Source of the DNA: Candidatus Acidiferrum typicum
Lineage (GTDB): Bacteria > Acidobacteriota > Terriglobia > Acidiferrales > UBA7541
Direction: 5' to 3'
DNA: 6,427 nucleotides
NCBI GenBank assembly: GCA_025463105.1
Contig: JAOAPW010000376.1
Span: forward strand, 1 to 6,427
In this document: in pieces, positions 1-5,655 of the stretch
Position numbering within the stretch: position 1 is the first letter of the stretch
How the letters are laid out: the number at the start of each line of letters is the position of its first letter
Made by a program: the position numbers and the translations under genes
Notes under the pieces: generated by a model
Told to the model about the DNA's origin: nothing
Databases searched by the model: none
Seen by the model: only the letters and a program-made list of their open reading frames with translations

Positions 1-695
1 AAAAGTTCATTCACAACGCTTTCGTTGGTGCGAAACCGGATGGAATCGCCGAAAAATCCAGTCACAGTGCAGAACTCGCACCCGTAGGGGCACCCGCGCC
101 CTGATTCAACTGGAATAACGCGAAATGTTCCCCATCCAGTCCCTACTTTCTTGAGCCACCGATAAGCGGGTTTCGGAACAAGATTGAATTGATCGAGATT
201 TATCGTGTTCCAGGGAATGGTTGGATAAGGCTGCAACGTTGGTTTTTTTTCCTGACCGAAATCATCCGCTGGGGCGTATACATCCTTGAGCGTTCCGCGC
301 ACCGCGTCTTCCACGATCTTGGGCCAGGTCTGGTCGGCTTCTCCCAAGGCCACAGCGTCGGCGTGGCGTGTTCCGCCGTCTCGGCCAAGCGCTTCGTCGG
401 GCATCTCGGTAACATGTGGCCCGCCCATAACGACCGGCACACCGGCCGCACGGACGGCATCGGCCATCCGGTAGGCCTTCGCGATCATTCGTGTCATCGC
501 ACCGATGCCAACAAGGCCGATATTTTGCTCCCGCACGTACCGCGCAATGCCGGCTTCATCCATCGGTTGCGCGTTCCCGTCGATCAGCACTACTTCGTGA
601 CCTGACGGTGTCAGCGACTGGAGCAGAAACATCCATAAATGTGGCATGAAGTTGCGTGTGACACCGTTGTCAGGGTTGTAGAGTAAGATTCTCAA
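1..695 (-). CDS. B12-binding-domain radical SAM protein, 3' part beyond window edge
   Basis: This reading frame is open from a TTG at 695 to the left edge and gives 231 residues; the C-terminus is missing. Residues 1-140 fit a cobalamin-binding Rossmann domain: an ILLYNP strand at 3-8, an LIDGN motif at 37-41, GGPH at 91-94 and a GEAD motif at 118-121. A linker leads to the radical SAM core, which opens with the 4Fe-4S motif CxxxCxxC at Cys202, Cys206 and Cys209 (GCPYGCEFC), followed by TVTGFFG. Family knowledge: such class B enzymes use S-adenosylmethionine, usually with cobalamin, for radical methylations or rearrangements, often in lipid, pigment or natural-product pathways. The substrate cannot be told from this part. 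The TTG start is favoured because AAGGA lies 7 bases upstream and no ATG or GTG occurs before the upstream in-frame stop. The gene is divergent from ispH. I am sure of the family and unsure of the function. Confidence 0.9.
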   Translation of the reverse strand, partial: MRILLYNPDNGVTRNFMPHLWMFLLQSLTPSGHEVVLIDGNAQPMDEAGIARYVREQNIGLVGIGAMTRMIAKAYRMADAVRAAGVPVVMGGPHVTEMPDEALGRDGGTRHADAVALGEADQTWPKIVEDAVRGTLKDVYAPADDFGQEKKPTLQPYPTIPWNTINLDQFNLVPKPAYRWLKKVGTGWGTFRVIPVESGRGCPYGCEFCTVTGFFGDSIRFRTNESVVNEL

Positions 696-702
696 GAGCT
701 TT

Positions 703-707
703 TCCTT
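703..707 (-). promoter_or_regulatory. Ribosome binding site fixing the TTG start of the radical SAM gene
   Basis: On the minus strand AAGGA lies 7 bases before the TTG at 695. It is the only start-like codon with a ribosome binding site between the upstream in-frame stop and the conserved ILLYNP strand, so it decides the start. Confidence 0.65.
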
Positions 708-754
708 GTTCCGCTCGTCGACGTATCGTCTGTTGCGGCAGGCGATTTAGTTCG

Positions 755-760
755 ATTATG
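755..760 (-). promoter_or_regulatory. Weak -10 candidate for the radical SAM gene
   Basis: The minus strand reads CATAAT here, a 5-of-6 match to the -10 consensus, 59 bases before the TTG start. No good -35 box is visible at the right spacing, so this is only a suggestion. Confidence 0.22.
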
Positions 761-1207
761 AAAGGGCTCCGCACTTCGGTCGGGCGGCGCCTTCAGCGTA
801 AGAGTAGAGCGCGTACAGGTGATGCTATTTCCGTTGCAACAAAGGCCGCCCTCCATAGAGGCGTGACGGAGAGGTCTATGGCTGAACTAAATAGAAGTGT
901 ACACCTGGAGAGGCATGAGTTGTGACAGAAACAAATTGGACGGGTCTCTTCGGGTCATGGAGCCTGGCGCCTGGCGCCTACCGCCGATTTAACCTTATCG
1001 AGTCCTGGCACACGATTCGGTTTCTCGGTGTCGGATAAAACACAAATGGTAAGCGGTTCAGATTCCAAGGGTTTCTGTTGCCCGGGCAGGGGGATAGTAG
1101 TCGATAAATCGTTAACGCGCCAGCAACACTTTATCCCCTTGGGCTCAAAAGGTCGCATAACTGTCCTCGCCCGTGATAATCTATTGTGGAACTTTTGAGG
1201 CTGCCAA

Positions 1208-2182
1208 ATGAGCTACCAGACCGCATCTGGAAGTGAAGGGAAGAGTTTGATCCGAGTGCGTCCCCGGGGATTCTGTGCCGGAGTGGTACGCGCGGTGGAC
1301 ATCGTGGAATTGGCCCTGCAGGCCTATGGCCCGCCGGTCTATGTCCATCATGAGATTGTCCACAACCGTTACGTCGTGGACCAACTTCGCCAGAGTGGCG
1401 CGATATTCGTTGAGACGGTGGAGGAAGTGCCGCTCGGGGCTGTCCTGGTCTTCAGCGCGCATGGAGTGCCTCCTACAACGCGTGAAGAGGCTCGGTTGCG
1501 CGAATTGCGCGTGATTGACGCAACGTGTCCCCTGGTGACGAAGGTTCACCTGGAGGCGCTAAAGTTCGCGCGCGAAGAGCGCACGATTGTTTTGATCGGG
1601 CATCGGGATCACCAGGAGATCGTAGGGACTTCCGGCGAGGCCCCCGAGCAAACAGTTGTAGTGGACAGCGTCGAAGCCGTGGATGCGCTTGAAGTCAAAG
1701 ACCCCCAGCGCCTGTCATTCCTGACGCAGACGACGCTGAGTCTCTATGACACGCAAGAAATTGTGGCGCGCTTGCGGGAACGATTTCCGACCATAGCGGG
1801 TCCCGCGTCGGATGATATTTGCTACGCTACGCAGAATCGCCAGGAAGCCGTCGAGCAATTGGCGCGCGAAGTCGATTTGATTCTCGTCGTGGGCTCACCT
1901 AACAGCTCGAATTCCAATCGATTGGTCGAAGTTGCCAAGCGTTCGGGAGTGCCGGCGCAATTAATTGACGATGCCAAGGATATTGATTCGAAGTGGCTGG
2001 AAGGCATACGTCGCGTGGGCCTGACGGCCGGCGCATCGGCGCCGGAAATCCTGGTCGAGCACGTGAGCGAACATCTTGCTTCGCTCGGCTTCACGAACCA
2101 GCGCGATTTGGATCTGATCCGTGAGGATGTGCGATTCACGCTTCCACCGGAGCTGACCACGATCGCACCGGCCTCTAAGTAA
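1208..2182 (+). CDS. ispH: 4-hydroxy-3-methylbut-2-enyl diphosphate reductase (HMBPP reductase)
   Basis: IspH catalyses the last step of the MEP isoprenoid pathway: reductive dehydration of HMBPP to IPP and DMAPP on a 4Fe-4S cluster in the cytoplasm. The 324-residue protein has every landmark, by comparison with the E. coli enzyme: cluster cysteines Cys23 (RGFCAGV), Cys107 (DATCPLVTKVH) and Cys205 (DDICYATQNRQ), and substrate-pocket residues His52 (HEIVHN), His85 (SAHGV), His135 and Glu137 (HQE), Thr175 (TQTT), Ser233 and Asn235 (NSSNSN) and Ser277 (TAGASAP). Length is normal for the short form, with no S1-domain fusion. About 11 residues extend the N-terminus relative to E. coli. The ATG has GAGG 7 bases upstream. 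An arginase-fold gene follows after 97 bases on the same strand. The protein looks intact and functional. Confidence 0.98.
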   Translation: MSYQTASGSEGKSLIRVRPRGFCAGVVRAVDIVELALQAYGPPVYVHHEIVHNRYVVDQLRQSGAIFVETVEEVPLGAVLVFSAHGVPPTTREEARLRELRVIDATCPLVTKVHLEALKFAREERTIVLIGHRDHQEIVGTSGEAPEQTVVVDSVEAVDALEVKDPQRLSFLTQTTLSLYDTQEIVARLRERFPTIAGPASDDICYATQNRQEAVEQLAREVDLILVVGSPNSSNSNRLVEVAKRSGVPAQLIDDAKDIDSKWLEGIRRVGLTAGASAPEILVEHVSEHLASLGFTNQRDLDLIREDVRFTLPPELTTIAPASK

Positions 2183-2239
2183 GGATTGTCGGGACCACGT
2201 CTTTGAAGTTGCGGCAGAGCAGTTCGGCAAGTAGTGCAT

Positions 2240-2255
2240 CGTCCAGGGGTGGACG
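2240..2255 (+). terminator. Small hairpin after ispH, weak terminator or attenuator candidate
   Basis: CGTCCA and TGGACG form a perfect 6-bp stem around a GGGG loop, 57 bases after the ispH stop, followed by the pyrimidine-rich GATTCCTTTTCC. The stem is short and the T-tract broken, so full termination is unlikely. It could partly uncouple ispH from the next gene, whose ribosome binding site lies just downstream. Confidence 0.3.
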
Positions 2256-2267
2256 GATTCCTTTTCC

Positions 2268-2272
2268 AGGAG
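2268..2272 (+). promoter_or_regulatory. Ribosome binding site fixing the TTG start of the arginase-like gene
   Basis: AGGAG is followed by 7 bases and then TTG at 2280. The first internal ATG codon is at residue 125, well inside the conserved fold, so the TTG is the only sensible start. Confidence 0.7.
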
Positions 2273-2279
2273 AACAATT

Positions 2280-3350
2280 TTGGCGGTCAAGATCGTCCGT
2301 CAGCCGAAGAAAATTGTCCTGCTGGGTTCTGCTACCAGTGCAGCGGCGCTGCGTGCCGGCCATGAGCGCGCGCCTGCAGCATTGCGCGCCGCGGGACTCG
2401 TCGACCGCCTGATAGCTGCCGGATTTGAAGTTGCCGACCACGGCGATACCGCTACGCAACTTTTCCAAGCTGATGATGAACATCCGCGCGCGAGGAATGT
2501 CCCCGCAATTCTTAAGTCCCTCAACGACCTGCGACCTCGCGTCGAAGTAGCTGTTAAATCCGGCGCGCTGCCGCTGGTTATTTCCGGCGATTGCATCTCG
2601 GTGCTGGCGGTCGTAGCCGGCACGCGGCGCTACTATCGCAACGTCAGCCTGATGTACATGGACCGCGACGCCGACCTGAACCTGCCGGCAACGACGCCTT
2701 CCGGTTGCATCGATGGCATGGTGATCTCGCACGTCATCGGACGCGGCGCGCCGGAACTGGTTCGCTTCTGGGGCGAGCCGCCGCTCGTGCGCGAACCCGA
2801 CATCGCTTTATTTGGATTTGAGCGTCTGGACCAGTCTGAAGAGCAATATCTTGTATCGTCTCCGCTGCGCCGCCACCCGGCTCTGGAAGTCTCAAAATTG
2901 GGACCGGCCGCTGCGGCGCGCCTGGCGCTGGAACGTGTGCACGCTGCAAAAAACGAGTTTGTACTTCATTTCGATGTTGACATTATTTCGAGCGCTGAGT
3001 TTCCTGCAACTAATTTCGCCGGTGAAGGCGGACTCAATCTGAACCAGGTGCGCGATGCGCTGCGCGTGTTTGTTTCTCAAGCGAATCTGGCCGCCATCGT
3101 AGTCGCCGGATACAACCCCGAACTCGATCCCGATTCCGGGATGGCTCGGCGCCTGGTTGATTTGCTGGTCGAAGTACTCGCTGCGCGGCTCGAAATCGGG
3201 TCAGGCGAGGCTTCTGCCAATGCCGCGTCGGCTACAGCTGTTTCTCGTTCAATGTCTCCTATTGCGCCACCAAGCCACGAACCAGAGCCGTCCGCGGACT
3301 CTGCGCCTGATATGCAGGAACCTCCCAAGCCAGATTCAATTTCGTCCTGA
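2280..3350 (+). CDS. Arginase/ureohydrolase-superfamily protein with altered metal-site motifs
   Basis: The 356-residue protein follows the arginase fold in order. A GGDH-like motif appears as SGDC (102-105), the DAHxD motif as DRDAD (128-132), the SG-x-x-HG loop as SGCIDG (141-146), the DVD motif intact at Asp232-Asp234, and the VEVNP strand as AGYNP (276-280). Family enzymes hydrolyse guanidino or amidino groups (arginine, agmatine, formiminoglutamate) on a two-manganese centre. Here the motif His is Cys105, the DAHxD His is Asp130, the third Asp after DVD is lost and the late Glu is Gly277. Cys in the GGDC position and a TTPSG stretch after the second motif also occur, from memory, in poorly characterised arginase-like proteins. 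Residues from about 306 on are a Pro/Ser/Ala/Glu-rich tail, probably disordered. The gene follows ispH by 97 bases and may be co-transcribed. It could be an enzyme with unusual metal use or a non-catalytic relative. Confidence 0.8.
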   Translation: MAVKIVRQPKKIVLLGSATSAAALRAGHERAPAALRAAGLVDRLIAAGFEVADHGDTATQLFQADDEHPRARNVPAILKSLNDLRPRVEVAVKSGALPLVISGDCISVLAVVAGTRRYYRNVSLMYMDRDADLNLPATTPSGCIDGMVISHVIGRGAPELVRFWGEPPLVREPDIALFGFERLDQSEEQYLVSSPLRRHPALEVSKLGPAAAARLALERVHAAKNEFVLHFDVDIISSAEFPATNFAGEGGLNLNQVRDALRVFVSQANLAAIVVAGYNPELDPDSGMARRLVDLLVEVLAARLEIGSGEASANAASATAVSRSMSPIAPPSHEPEPSADSAPDMQEPPKPDSISS

Positions 3351-3429
3351 GCAGCGCAGGTTCTATTTTTCTGGTGCGGGCTCTCGAATCCCCAACGCTC
3401 AACAGAAACCGCCACAGGCTGCCAGGTTG

Positions 3430-3458
3430 TTGACCGCCGGGTCGAAGTCACATACGAT
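3430..3458 (+). promoter_or_regulatory. Sigma70-type promoter candidate for the MFS transporter gene
   Basis: TTGACC (3430-3435, 5 of 6 to consensus) is separated by 17 bases from TACGAT (3453-3458, 4 of 6). Transcription would begin near 3465 and give a leader of about 80 bases that contains the hairpin at 3486-3523. The call rests on consensus and spacing alone. Confidence 0.42.
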
Positions 3459-3485
3459 GCGTTGTTAAGAACCCACTTGGAGAAT

Positions 3486-3523
3486 GTATCGCGCCTGACA
3501 ACCTGATTTTGTCAGGGCGATAC
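3486..3523 (+). promoter_or_regulatory. Leader hairpin or operator-like dyad upstream of the MFS gene
   Basis: GTATCGC-G-CCTGACA (3486-3500) pairs with TGTCAGG-GCGATAC (3510-3523): 14 base pairs with one bulged G (3493) and a 9-base loop, ACCTGATTT. It ends 13 bases before the AGGAGG of the transporter gene. No T-run follows, so it is not a typical intrinsic terminator. It could be an mRNA leader structure controlling translation or stability, or a DNA dyad bound by a regulator. The stem is too long and regular to be dismissed lightly, but its role is inferred. Confidence 0.55.
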
Positions 3524-3536
3524 TCGCGGGACCTGC

Positions 3537-3542
3537 AGGAGG
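3537..3542 (+). promoter_or_regulatory. Strong ribosome binding site of the MFS gene
   Basis: A perfect AGGAGG lies 4 bases before the ATG at 3547. It is the strongest ribosome binding site in the window, close behind the leader hairpin, so folding of the leader could affect its access. Confidence 0.7.
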
Positions 3543-3546
3543 AAAG

Positions 3547-4824
3547 ATGGGCTCGTTGAATCGTTGGTGGATTGCCGTCGCAGGTGTTTGCTTGCAAATG
3601 GCTTTGGGCGCAGCCTACGCATGGAGCGTCTTTCGTATTCCTCTGACCAAGGAATTCGGCTGGACTATTTCCGAAGTCACACTAACGTTTTTAATTAGCT
3701 GGTTTTTTTTGGGGGTCAATTCGTTTCTGGGTGGACTGTGGATGAAACGCGTTGGCCCGAGAGTTGTCGCCACAGTCGCGGGTCTGCTGTGGGGTGGAGG
3801 AGTTTTTCTTGCCAGTTTTTCCGCTCACAAACTGTGGTGGCTCTATCTTACCTATGGAGTGATCGGCGGAACCGGACTTGGTATGGGCTATATCGTTCCA
3901 ATTACGGTCCTGGTGAAGTGGTTCCCCGATCGCCGCGGACTGATCACGGGTGTCGCGGTGGCTGGGTTCGGCGCGGGTTCATTGTTCTCAGCGCCCGCCG
4001 CCGGATGGCTGATGCGACATGTGGGATTGCTGCCGACTTTTGCATATCTCGGAATCGCGTACGGACTCATCGCTGTCGCCGCGGGTTCGTTCATGCAAAA
4101 TCCGCCGGAAGGTTGGACGCCGGAAGGATGGACTCCCTCCGCAAAACATATTTCGCAGCGATGTGAGCGCGATTTTACTCTTGGCGAAGCATTAAGCACC
4201 TGGCAGTGGTGGGCGATTTGTTTGCTGATGTCGGTGAATACCATGGCGGGGCTATCGATCGTTTCCCAGGCGGCGCCCATATTTCAGGAGATCGGGAAAG
4301 CAAGCGCGGCGACTGCTGCCGGCCTGGTCGGCATTATCAGTGTTGGCAATGGCGTTGGCCGTATTTTTTGGGCCTGGGTATCCGATTTGACGACGCGCAA
4401 GACCGCATTTTTCGCGATGTACCTGGTCGAAGCGATTCTCTTCTGGAGATACCACAGTATTTCTTCCCTAACAGTATTGGGAATTGTAACGTTTATCATC
4501 GTGATGTGTTACGGGGGAGCTTACGGAATTACTCCGGCGTTCGCGGCCGATTATTTTGGTCCCCGGGACGTGGGGTCCATTTTTGGTTTGATGATGTTGC
4601 CATGGGCCTTCGCCGCCGCGTTTGGACCCTACTTGTTCGCTTATCTGCGGCAGATCAATGGAAACTACATCCAGGCCCTGTATTTAATTGCAGGATTGAT
4701 GACTGTGGCGCTCATACTTCCCATTCTTGTTACTCCACCAAAAAGTCGAAGCAGCGAGGAGGAACGGGAAATCGCAGGTCAATTCAAGGTGGAAGTGGTG
4801 CCGGGAGATTCTGCCGAGAGGTAA
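3547..4824 (+). CDS. MFS transporter, OFA (oxalate/formate antiporter-like) family
   Basis: A 425-residue inner-membrane carrier with about 12 hydrophobic segments in two halves, split by a hydrophilic loop at about 184-215. OFA hallmarks: LGAAYAWSVF near the N-terminus (20-29), a loop 2-3 motif GGLWMKRVGPR (62-72), the GTGLGMGY segment (108-115), WFPDRRG (125-131), the PPEGWTPEGW loop (186-195) and GNGVGRIFWAWVSD in the second half (267-280). Arg272 coincides with the oxalate-binding Arg272 of Oxalobacter OxlT. The helix that carries Lys355 in OxlT reads LMMLPWAFAAAFG here and has no lysine, so oxalate is unlikely and the substrate is unknown, probably a small carboxylate or other organic acid. 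The C-terminal tail is charged and cytoplasmic. The gene has its own promoter candidate and leader hairpin and is probably a single-gene unit. Family confident, substrate not. Confidence 0.92.
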   Translation: MGSLNRWWIAVAGVCLQMALGAAYAWSVFRIPLTKEFGWTISEVTLTFLISWFFLGVNSFLGGLWMKRVGPRVVATVAGLLWGGGVFLASFSAHKLWWLYLTYGVIGGTGLGMGYIVPITVLVKWFPDRRGLITGVAVAGFGAGSLFSAPAAGWLMRHVGLLPTFAYLGIAYGLIAVAAGSFMQNPPEGWTPEGWTPSAKHISQRCERDFTLGEALSTWQWWAICLLMSVNTMAGLSIVSQAAPIFQEIGKASAATAAGLVGIISVGNGVGRIFWAWVSDLTTRKTAFFAMYLVEAILFWRYHSISSLTVLGIVTFIIVMCYGGAYGITPAFAADYFGPRDVGSIFGLMMLPWAFAAAFGPYLFAYLRQINGNYIQALYLIAGLMTVALILPILVTPPKSRSSEEEREIAGQFKVEVVPGDSAER

Positions 4825-4896
4825 TTGACAAGATTCAATTCAAAGCCACATGGGGTACCATTTCGTCGCCTAGGGCACCGGCTGACAAGGTTGCGA

Positions 4897-4926
4897 TGGA
4901 CGCGGGCCCCGATGCATACCTATAAT
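4897..4926 (+). promoter_or_regulatory. Sigma70-type promoter candidate for the YjbQ-family gene
   Basis: A perfect TATAAT (4921-4926) has TGGACG (4 of 6 to consensus) 18 bases upstream at 4897-4902. An imperfect dyad, GATGC at 4911-4915 and GCATC at 4936-4940, brackets the -10 box and might be an operator. The leader to the ATG would be about 115 bases. A short hairpin, GATCA/TGATC at 5012-5026, lies in it. No TPP riboswitch motif was seen. Confidence 0.42.
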
Positions 4927-5048
4927 GCACGCTTAGCATCTATGTTAAGTGAGTCGGGGATATAGGTCCGAATGTTCTTATTCATATCTTGAATCTGACC
5001 AAATACTGACGGATCACGATTTGATCTGTCATCGAGGAGTCAAGAATC

Positions 5049-5564
5049 ATGGGAACGATTCCCACGAAGAAACCTGCATTGATACCCGAACAGCGGCCTA
5101 CCGCTGCATTGCAACTGTATCTTGAAACCATTCTCTATAAAACGCGCGAGCGTCTTGAATTGATCAACATCACGCGAGATTTGAATGAAGTGGTGCGCAA
5201 GCACGGCTTAAAAGCCGGATTCATCATCGTGCAGTCGTTGCACACGACAACCGCTGTATTTATCAACGAATTTCAGCAGGCGCTGGTGGATGATATGAAG
5301 TCGTTTCTGGAAAGATTGGTGGGACGGCTGGATTATTGGAGACACAACGATCCGCGACTGTCCGAGTGCGATCGCCAGAACGCGGCTTCTCACCTTCGAG
5401 CCATGGTCTTGGGACATACGCTTTCACTCCCAGTACGCAATGGCGAATTAATGCTGGGGAACTGGCAGTCCGTCATTTTGGCTGAATTGGACGGGCCACG
5501 AGAACGCTCCGTGCAGATCCAGGTTCTGGGAGTCTCCGAGGAACGTTCCGAAGAAGAGCGATAG
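5049..5564 (+). CDS. YjbQ/UPF0047 family protein (secondary thiamine-phosphate synthase type)
   Basis: A 171-residue soluble protein of the YjbQ (UPF0047) family. Family landmarks: VQSLHTTTAVFINE (61-74), where the HTT segment carries a conserved His65; NAASHLRAMVLG (111-122), with His115; and the C-terminal signature PVRNGELMLGNWQ (128-140) followed by LDGPRERSV (147-155). Family knowledge: members are small trimeric proteins. E. coli YjbQ has weak thiamine-phosphate synthase activity, but the true role is unsettled. Residues 1-21 precede the conserved fold and make the protein longer than the roughly 138-residue E. coli form, as does the charged SEERSEEER tail. The ATG has GAGGAG 9 bases upstream. 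The gene stands alone behind its own promoter candidate and converges with the saccharopine-dehydrogenase-like gene. No thiamine gene is nearby. Confidence 0.9.
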   Translation: MGTIPTKKPALIPEQRPTAALQLYLETILYKTRERLELINITRDLNEVVRKHGLKAGFIIVQSLHTTTAVFINEFQQALVDDMKSFLERLVGRLDYWRHNDPRLSECDRQNAASHLRAMVLGHTLSLPVRNGELMLGNWQSVILAELDGPRERSVQIQVLGVSEERSEEER

Positions 5565-5571
5565 ACGTAAT

Positions 5572-5631
5572 ACACGCGCGCAACGAACCGTACTGGTGGA
5601 CCAAATCTCAAAAGTCCCAGTCTGTGCGTGT
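5572..5631. terminator. Bulged inverted repeat between convergent genes, possible terminator
   Basis: An inner stem, ACTG-GT-GGAC (5592-5601) against GTCC-CAGT (5614-5621), makes 8 base pairs with a 2-base bulge and a 12-base loop. It is nested inside a 6-bp repeat, ACACGC (5572-5577) against GCGTGT (5626-5631). The place, just after the YjbQ stop and before the end of the opposing gene, suits a two-way terminator, but no T-tract follows on either strand. Confidence 0.28.
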
Positions 5632-5655
5632 CCTGAATCCCATTAGAAATGCCGA

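Larger units (their letters stand above)
696..1207. other. Divergent intergenic region with no convincing gene
   Basis: About 510 bases separate the radical SAM gene from ispH. Both promoters should lie here. Near ispH a GATAAT at 1175-1180 could be a -10 box, but no matching -35 is seen. Small structures include an 8-base palindrome GTGTACAC at 897-904, a short bulged hairpin at 847-863 (CGCC-C-TC against GAGGCG) and a degenerate 7-base tandem repeat CCTGGCG at about 963-976. Short open frames exist on both strands, but none has a good ribosome binding site or a recognisable product. I saw no tRNA, cobalamin riboswitch or other known RNA motif. Confidence 0.6.

Noticed and set aside
200..460. 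A minus-strand 86-residue frame starting with ATG inside the radical SAM gene
   Set aside because: It lies in a different frame from the conserved cobalamin and CxxxCxxC motifs, so it is a shadow of that gene.
758..925. A 55-residue Arg-rich open frame starting ATG at 758 on the plus strand
   Set aside because: It has no ribosome binding site and no recognisable domain, and its start overlaps the best -10 candidate of the divergent gene.
955..1158. A 67-residue minus-strand open frame in the spacer before ispH
   Set aside because: It has no ribosome binding site or family signature, and its composition looks like chance.
2175..2732. A 185-residue minus-strand frame over the start of the arginase-like gene
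   Set aside because: It is antisense to a frame with clear arginase-fold motifs and has no family signature itself.
3370..3405. A T-arm-like stretch (CTCGAATCCCC) suggesting a tRNA
   Set aside because: The loop is the wrong size, and no acceptor, D or anticodon arm can be found upstream.
4102..4140. Tandem EGWTP repeat in the MFS central loop as a recent duplication
   Set aside because: A PPxGWxPxGW-like loop is common in the OFA family, so it is more likely an inherited motif.
4206..4925. A 239-residue frame overlapping the second half of the MFS gene
   Set aside because: It is a +1-type shadow of the transporter, not hydrophobic, and has no recognisable domain.
5012..5026. GATCA/TGATC hairpin before the YjbQ gene as a riboswitch, TPP in particular
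   Set aside because: The stem is only 5 bp and none of the conserved TPP-box sequence is present.
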